Below are positions 60,205 to 64,000 of a DNA stretch of 64,000 nucleotides, one piece after another. Origin of the DNA: SZUA-545 sp050297855 (lineage in GTDB: Bacteria > Campylobacterota > Campylobacteria > Campylobacterales > SZUA-545); NCBI GenBank assembly GCA_050297855.1, contig JBNKTC010000006.1, positions 186,001-250,000 on the forward strand. Reading direction: 5' to 3'. Every line of letters begins with the position of its first letter. The stretch's first letter is position 1. The translations under genes were made by a program, and so were the position numbers. The notes beneath the pieces are model-generated. The model was not told the origin of the DNA. It searched no databases and worked only from the letters and a program-made list of their open reading frames with translations.

Positions 60205-60633
60205 TTAACTCTCCAGTTTGGCGATGCGGTCGGCGTGGCGTCCGCCTTCGAATTCCGATGACAGCCAGGCGTCGATGATGGATTCGGCCGTACCGTATCC
60301 GAGGACGCGTGCGCCCAATACCAGGACATTGGCGTCGTTATGGGCCCGGGCCATGCTTGCCGTATAGGCGTCATGGCAGAGTGCGGCACGGATTCCCTTG
60401 ACTTTATTGGCCGCCAGGCTCATACCGATACCGGTACCGCAGATAAGGATCCCCTTGGAGCCCGCGTCGGCAAGGACGTCGTGGCACAGTTTTTTTGCAT
60501 AATCGGGGTAGTCGACACGGTCGGTTGAGAACGGTCCGAGATCGACCACCTCATGCCCTCTCTCTTCCAGCAATGATTTGATGAAAGCTTTAAAATCGAT
60601 ACCCGCATGGTCTGTTGCTATGTAGTATTTCAT
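60205..60633 (-). CDS. rpiB: ribose 5-phosphate isomerase B
   Basis: A 142-aa isomerase interconverting ribose 5-phosphate and ribulose 5-phosphate. The catalytic cysteine lies in L-I-C-G-T-G-I-G-M-S near 68, with D-H-A-G at the N-terminus and A-R-A-H-N-D-A-N-V near 98. First gene of the rpiB-(coiled coil)-apt-trpB operon. There is no Shine-Dalgarno sequence before its ATG; an extended -10 (TGATATACT) lies 8 bp upstream, suggesting a leaderless transcript. Confidence 0.93.
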   Translation of the reverse strand: MKYYIATDHAGIDFKAFIKSLLEERGHEVVDLGPFSTDRVDYPDYAKKLCHDVLADAGSKGILICGTGIGMSLAANKVKGIRAALCHDAYTASMARAHNDANVLVLGARVLGYGTAESIIDAWLSSEFEGGRHADRIAKLES

Positions 60634-60640
60634 GGGCTAG

Positions 60641-60646
60641 AGTATA
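60641..60646 (-). promoter_or_regulatory. extended -10 of rpiB placed for a leaderless mRNA
   Basis: TATACT on the minus strand, preceded by TG and one base, ends 7 bp before the rpiB ATG, so transcription would start at or next to the start codon. Confidence 0.5.
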
Positions 60647-60669
60647 TCACAGCTAAATTTAACACATGC

Positions 60670-60675
60670 TATACT
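60670..60675 (+). promoter_or_regulatory. -10 element for argB
   Basis: TATACT 33 bp upstream of the chosen argB start at 60708. It lies inside an in-frame extension beginning at 60666, which argues against that longer start. Confidence 0.45.
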
Positions 60676-60707
60676 CCGCTAAAGATTTTTCCGAAGGTTC
60701 AGGACCC

Positions 60708-61565
60708 ATGCAAACAAAAATCCAGACCGTCAACACCCTGCTTGACGCCCTACCCTTTATCAAAGATTTCTCCGGTGAGATCGTCGTCATCAAATACGGC
60801 GGTTCGGCCCAGGTCAAAGAGGAGCTTAAGGCCCGTTTTGCCCAGGACATCCTGCTGATGTACCTCGTGGGAATCAAGCCCGTTATCGTCCACGGCGGCG
60901 GCAAGAACATCACCTCCCTTCTGGATGCCCTGGGCATCCACAGCGAGTTCGTCGACGGGCAGCGTGTGACGACCAAAGAGGCGATGAAGATCGCCGAGAT
61001 GGTCCTAAACGGCGAGATCAACAGCGAGATCGTCTCCCTTCTGAACCACTTCGGTGCCAAGGCGATCGGGATGAGCGGCAAGGATGCCGGCAGCATCACG
61101 GCCCGCCCCATCGACATGGAGAAGCTGGGCTATGCCGGTACCATCACCCAGATCGACGCCTCCGTCATCCAGAACCTGATCACCGAAAAATTCATCCCCG
61201 TCATCGCCCCTATCGCGGCCGGTGACGAAGCGGGCCACCCGGGCTACAATATCAACGCCGACCTGGCCGCAAGCAAGATCGCCACGGCGTTGGGCGCAAA
61301 AAAAGTGATCTTCCTCACCGACACACCCGGGGTCCTGGATAAGAACAAGGAGCTTATCGGTACCCTCACCGAAGCCAAGATCGCCGAACTCAAACGCGAC
61401 GGCACGATCTCCGGCGGCATGATCCCCAAAGTGGACGCCTGCCTTGAAGCGCTGCACGGCGACGTGGAGAAAGCCCACATCATCGACGGCCGCATCGAAC
61501 ACTCGCTCCTGCTGGAGCTCTTTACTTCCGACGGGATCGGGACCCAGATCGTCCATGACGCCTGA
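60708..61565 (+). CDS. argB: acetylglutamate kinase
   Basis: A 285-aa amino-acid kinase-fold enzyme catalysing the second step of arginine synthesis. Motifs: V-I-K-Y-G-G-S-A near 26, V-H-G-G-G-K-N near 61, G-M-S-G-K-D-A near 120, and T-D-T-P-G-V near 205. The N-terminal T-V-N-T-L-L-D-A-L-P-F-I is standard and supports the ATG at 60708 rather than 60666. Its last 11 bp overlap cutA, so the two are coupled. Confidence 0.95.
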   Translation: MQTKIQTVNTLLDALPFIKDFSGEIVVIKYGGSAQVKEELKARFAQDILLMYLVGIKPVIVHGGGKNITSLLDALGIHSEFVDGQRVTTKEAMKIAEMVLNGEINSEIVSLLNHFGAKAIGMSGKDAGSITARPIDMEKLGYAGTITQIDASVIQNLITEKFIPVIAPIAAGDEAGHPGYNINADLAASKIATALGAKKVIFLTDTPGVLDKNKELIGTLTEAKIAELKRDGTISGGMIPKVDACLEALHGDVEKAHIIDGRIEHSLLLELFTSDGIGTQIVHDA

Positions 61566-61881
61566 GACCGATACCCTCGTCATCCTCACCAACACCGCCT
61601 CCAAAGAGGAGGCGACACGGATCGCCAACGCACTCGTTTCCCGCAGGCTGGCCGCCTGTGTCAATATCTTTCAAAACGAAGCCTCGATCTATGAATGGGA
61701 AGGGAAACTGTGTCAAGAGCAGGAGTTCCAGCTCGTGATCAAGACGACCCGGACCCTTTATGAACAAAACGAAAACGTCATCCGCGAACTCCACAGCTAC
61801 GATCTCCCGGAGATCATCGCCCTCCCCGTTGCAGAGGGAAGCCGGGACTATCTTGAATGGATCCGGTCGGTCACTATTTAA
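61555..61881 (+). CDS. cutA: divalent-cation tolerance protein CutA
   Basis: A 108-aa trimeric ferredoxin-like protein. Family motifs: A-A-C-V-N-I near 35, the S-I-Y-E-W-E-G segment near 47, E-F-Q-L-V-I-K-T near 59 and the L-P-E-I-I-A-L-P-V near 86. Linked to copper tolerance in E. coli but with no firmly known activity. The start was set at 61555 inside the argB end; a longer frame in the same phase lies within argB. It overlaps the convergent 30-aa membrane gene by 8 bp. Confidence 0.92.
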   Translation: MTPETDTLVILTNTASKEEATRIANALVSRRLAACVNIFQNEASIYEWEGKLCQEQEFQLVIKTTRTLYEQNENVIRELHSYDLPEIIALPVAEGSRDYLEWIRSVTI

Positions 61882-61966
61882 ACAGGTTGCGGTTGTTGTA
61901 GATGAGGAAGATGAGATAGGCGATCATCGCGATGACCGCCCCGTATTTGAGGGTCTCGTTATCCAT
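61874..61966 (-). CDS. 30-aa predicted single-helix membrane protein
   Basis: A tiny frame reading M-D-N-E-T-L-K-Y-G-A-V-I-A-M-I-A, then a hydrophobic run L-I-F-L-I-Y and a basic end N-N-R-N-L-F-K. One membrane helix with a positive C-terminus. Its ATG is 2 bp after the stop of the 58-aa gene, so it is translationally linked to the antiporter unit. No family recognised. The size and composition are typical of small membrane subunits or regulators of transporters. Confidence 0.55.
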   Translation of the reverse strand: MDNETLKYGAVIAMIAYLIFLIYNNRNLFK

Positions 61967-61968
61967 GC

Positions 61969-62145
61969 TTAGATGTACTCCCGGACTGCATCGTTGGTGT
62001 AGTGCTGCTGCGGCAGCGACTCGTCGTTAAACTCATAGCGGTCCTCCAGCACGTTTGCATTCCCGAACTTCGCGATATAGAGCAGCACCAGGATCACCGG
62101 TACCGCGATCACCAGGATCAGGAAGAGCCGCTTGGTATCATCCAT
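61969..62145 (-). CDS. 58-aa predicted membrane protein downstream of the antiporter
   Basis: A 58-aa protein with a basic start (M-D-D-T-K-R), one long hydrophobic helix (L-F-L-I-L-V-I-A-V-P-V-I-L-V-L-L-Y-I) and a charged C-terminal tail ending D-A-V-R-E-Y-I. Its ATG overlaps the antiporter stop (TGATG), so it is translated with it. A longer in-frame extension inside the antiporter gene was rejected. Possible small subunit of the antiporter; unproven. Confidence 0.6.
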   Translation of the reverse strand: MDDTKRLFLILVIAVPVILVLLYIAKFGNANVLEDRYEFNDESLPQQHYTNDAVREYI

Positions 62146-63314
62146 CAATAAAACCCGGCGATAATAGCGTATGCGGCAAAAAAGACCAGGTGTGAGATCC
62201 CTTCGAGGTAGTTGGTCTCGCCGTCCTGGGTCGTCTTCCACGCAAGGATAATGGTAAGCATCAGCGCCCCGATCTGCAGGGAGTTGAAGTCGAGCGTCAG
62301 CTCGATCCCCGATGCGATGGAGAGGATCAGAAGGATCGGTACCGTCAGGAGGATCGAGACCGTCGACGCTCCCATGGCGATATTGACGACCCGCTGCATC
62401 TGGTCGTTCTTGGCCGCTTTGATCGCCGTAAAGATCTCCGGTGCCACCGCTACGGCGGCGATAATGATACCGGCGATGCCGGCACTGAAACCGTAGTTCT
62501 CCATAACACTGATCCCGTCGCTGGCAAACACCTCTGCCAGCATCCCGATCACGAAGATGATGATAAAGAGGGCGATAAAGTTCTGAAACGTCGAGAACTT
62601 ATCGTAGATGTACTCGTCGTTATTATGTTCCTGGTGCTCCTCCTCCTCTTCGCTGTGACGCTTTTTAAAGCGCAGGATCCGGCTTCTGGCCGTCGCTTTG
62701 AAGAAGTGGATATGCGTCTTGGTCTGGAAGACCAGGATAAAGAAGTAGAAGAAAAAGAGCAGCGCCCCGATCAGGTGGCTGGCAAGCAGGATATCCGCGG
62801 GGTCGTGCTTGGTCGACTTGAGGATACTGGGTACCAGCAGGATCGCCGTCGTGACCAGCAGGATCGTCGTATAGCTGCTGGAGGTGTTCTCGTTGTGCTC
62901 CTGGGCTTTAAAACTGAGACCGCCGACAAATACGGCAAGCCCCAGCAGGACGTTCATGTCCACCAGGACCGCGGAGATGATACCCCCTTTGACCGTTTCG
63001 AGGGCATCAGGCGAATGACTTGCCTCCAGTACGATCATATACAGAAGCAGAATCTCGACGATTACGGCGCTGAAGGTAAGAACGAAACTTCCGTAGGGTT
63101 CGCTCAGTCGGTCGGCCAGGATCTCGGCGATCTCGGCAACGGTAACGGAAAACGATCCGATGGCTAGTGCGGCAAAAAGTGTTGCGGTGTCCTGGTTGGC
63201 TGCTAGGTGAGAAAGAAAAGCTAAAATAGAAAAAAGGGTTCCAAAATACAAGTCCCAGTAATTATACAAGTGGGAACTTGTCATACTACTCGAGGGTTCC
63301 GAAGAACTTTCCAA
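62145..63314 (-). CDS. ChaA/CaCA-type cation:proton antiporter
   Basis: A 389-aa membrane protein of the calcium/cation antiporter superfamily with about ten helices in two inverted halves. Each half holds a glutamate-bearing alpha-repeat-like helix: G-S-F-S-V-T-V-A-E-I-A-E near 56 and V-A-V-A-P-E-I-F-T-A near 290. A charged cytoplasmic loop with H-S-E-E-E-E-E-H-Q-E-H near 222-232 between the halves may sense cations, as the acidic loop of ChaA-like proteins does. Start choice: TTG at 63314 with AAAGGA upstream, or ATG at 63284. Calcium, sodium or potassium export is possible. Confidence 0.8.
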   Translation of the reverse strand: MESSSEPSSSMTSSHLYNYWDLYFGTLFSILAFLSHLAANQDTATLFAALAIGSFSVTVAEIAEILADRLSEPYGSFVLTFSAVIVEILLLYMIVLEASHSPDALETVKGGIISAVLVDMNVLLGLAVFVGGLSFKAQEHNENTSSSYTTILLVTTAILLVPSILKSTKHDPADILLASHLIGALLFFFYFFILVFQTKTHIHFFKATARSRILRFKKRHSEEEEEHQEHNNDEYIYDKFSTFQNFIALFIIIFVIGMLAEVFASDGISVMENYGFSAGIAGIIIAAVAVAPEIFTAIKAAKNDQMQRVVNIAMGASTVSILLTVPILLILSIASGIELTLDFNSLQIGALMLTIILAWKTTQDGETNYLEGISHLVFFAAYAIIAGFY

Positions 63315-63383
63315 TATTAATTCCTTTAGGGTTTAAAATTTAAAAACGGGGTAATTTTAGCAAAAATTTTTATAAAATCTCGC

Positions 63384-63404
63384 CCCGCCTTTTAAAAGAG
63401 CGGG
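63384..63404 (-). terminator. terminator of the gene at the right edge
   Basis: CCCGC/GCGGG plus CTTTT/AAAAG form a hairpin with one mismatch, about 18 bp after the stop at 63422, followed by an AT-rich tract with T-runs on the minus strand. Confidence 0.55.
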
Positions 63405-63421
63405 AAGTTTTCAGGCGATTT

Positions 63422-64000
63422 TTAAAAGAGACCCGCTTCCCGGCGCTGCGGGAGGGTGTTAAATGCTTCGAGCAGTCCCTGAGGGTCTTCGCTCAATACA
63501 TATGCGTAGTTGAACCGTTCCTTCTGGAGCTTCTGCCGAAGATCCTCAAAGGAGGCGTAGCGGAGCATATCCCCGCCGGCATCGCTTGAGAAGCCCAGTA
63601 TCCGTCCCCACTTGAAGTGTTCGGACAAAAAAGCCTCCCCCTCCCGGACGTAGGAGTCGGAAAAGGGACGGTCTACGATCATGACACGGTCGGTCGCTAC
63701 CGGGCTGATCTTCATCCCGCGCGTAAGGTAGACCGCATGGAAGACCTCCGGGGTTCCGCCGCTCCATCCACACTCCAGGCCGTGCTGCCCGCAGAAGGAA
63801 ATCAGGGTGGCAAGGTACGCTTTCAGACGGGTCGCAACGGGAAAGGCATAGCGCATCCCCTCCAGCAGCATCTCCGTCTGGAAAAGGGACTCTTTACAGA
63901 CGCTTGGCGCACCGGCAGCCGGTTTCATCTCCTCCACGTCGGACGCCAGGGTGTCCAGCAGCATCCGGTCCGCGGAGAGGCAAAACCTAATCTCCTCCCT
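63422..64000 (-). CDS. unknown protein, N-terminus beyond the window
   Basis: The frame stays open to the right end of the window, so the gene is cut; at least 192 residues are visible. The visible part is soluble and mixed alpha/beta, with P-V-A-T-R-L-K-A-Y-L near its centre, Y-L-T-R-G-M-K-I-S-P-V-A-T, I-V-D-R-P-F-S-D-S-Y and a short C-terminal helix with T-L-P-Q-R-R-E-A-G-L-F. An internal ATG at 63964 lacks a ribosome-binding site and continues in frame upstream. No family recognised. Confidence 0.55.
   Translation of the reverse strand, partial: REEIRFCLSADRMLLDTLASDVEEMKPAAGAPSVCKESLFQTEMLLEGMRYAFPVATRLKAYLATLISFCGQHGLECGWSGGTPEVFHAVYLTRGMKISPVATDRVMIVDRPFSDSYVREGEAFLSEHFKWGRILGFSSDAGGDMLRYASFEDLRQKLQKERFNYAYVLSEDPQGLLEAFNTLPQRREAGLF

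Noticed and set aside
63964..64000. Internal ATG at 63964 as the true start of the last gene
   Set aside because: The frame is open and protein-like to the window end and no ribosome-binding site precedes the ATG, so the gene is treated as cut.
1..64000. tRNA, rRNA, insertion sequences and CRISPR arrays
   Set aside because: All gaps are short and were read on both strands; none holds a cloverleaf, long inverted terminal repeats with transposase, or a repeat-spacer pattern.

Overview
The window reads as chromosome of a free-living, sulfur-metabolising Campylobacterota (formerly Epsilonproteobacteria), most like the Sulfurimonas lineage. The clues are family content: three EAL-HDOD proteins, an Opr-type porin, a SprA-related CJM1_0395-type protein, an NdpA-like nucleoid protein, flavocytochrome c sulfide dehydrogenase flavoprotein, several HisKA kinases with the H-x-W-R-Q-P-L box, and the rpiB/apt/trpB/dedA/pepA/ychF neighbourhood. 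G+C is about half by eye, high for the phylum. Genus is an inference. Coding is dense on both strands. I saw no rRNA, tRNA, insertion sequence, phage or CRISPR array.

Layout. 1-3.6 kb: outer-membrane phospholipase A, a CopZ-N-like Fe-S protein, acylphosphatase, fructosamine kinase, alanine dehydrogenase. 3.7-7.6 kb: three tandem EAL-HDOD paralogues. 7.7-12.5 kb: phosphofructokinase, ackA-pta and a cysteine-less HxlR regulator with its own operator-like dyad. 12.5-17.5 kb: degenerate GGDEF protein, Tat-exported FCSD flavoprotein, Omp85-type barrel, inositol monophosphatase. 17.6-23.6 kb: kinase with two binding-protein-like sensor domains, CitE-like lyase, monohaem lipoprotein, DcaP-type porin and an orphan response regulator. 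23.7-28.2 kb: one operon with a 32-aa membrane protein, Fe-SOD, rhodanese, cytochrome b5/DUF2231 protein and a two-subunit 2-oxoacid oxidoreductase. 28.2-32.6 kb: DNA polymerase IV, a degenerate RNase H-like protein, SprA-related protein, NdpA and a small AT-rich cluster of unknown genes. 32.8-37.2 kb: two divergent membrane sensors, each with a periplasmic CxxCH haem motif, flanking a 40-aa membrane protein. 37.2-39.7 kb: ExoX-like exonuclease, the scar of a deleted ABC export operon, dGTPase. 39.7-49.3 kb: copper region (kinase, SCO protein, CusA/CusB/OMF, FixH-like protein, two-component pair). 49.4-55.9 kb: YggT, YchF, a Slam-like translocator next to a FecR/TbpB-barrel cargo, and a porin. 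56-64 kb: pepA, dedA, rpiB-apt-trpB, argB-cutA, a ChaA-type antiporter with two tiny membrane proteins, and a gene cut by the window end.

Working together: PFK, Pta-AckA, alanine dehydrogenase and KorAB connect central carbon at pyruvate, acetyl-CoA and 2-oxoglutarate. FCSD, haem sensors, SOD and copper export point to an organism of redox gradients. The most promising system is the Slam plus FecR-TbpB-barrel pair, which looks like a type XI secretion system with an unusual cargo. The paired haem-motif sensors and the SOD-KorAB operon come next.
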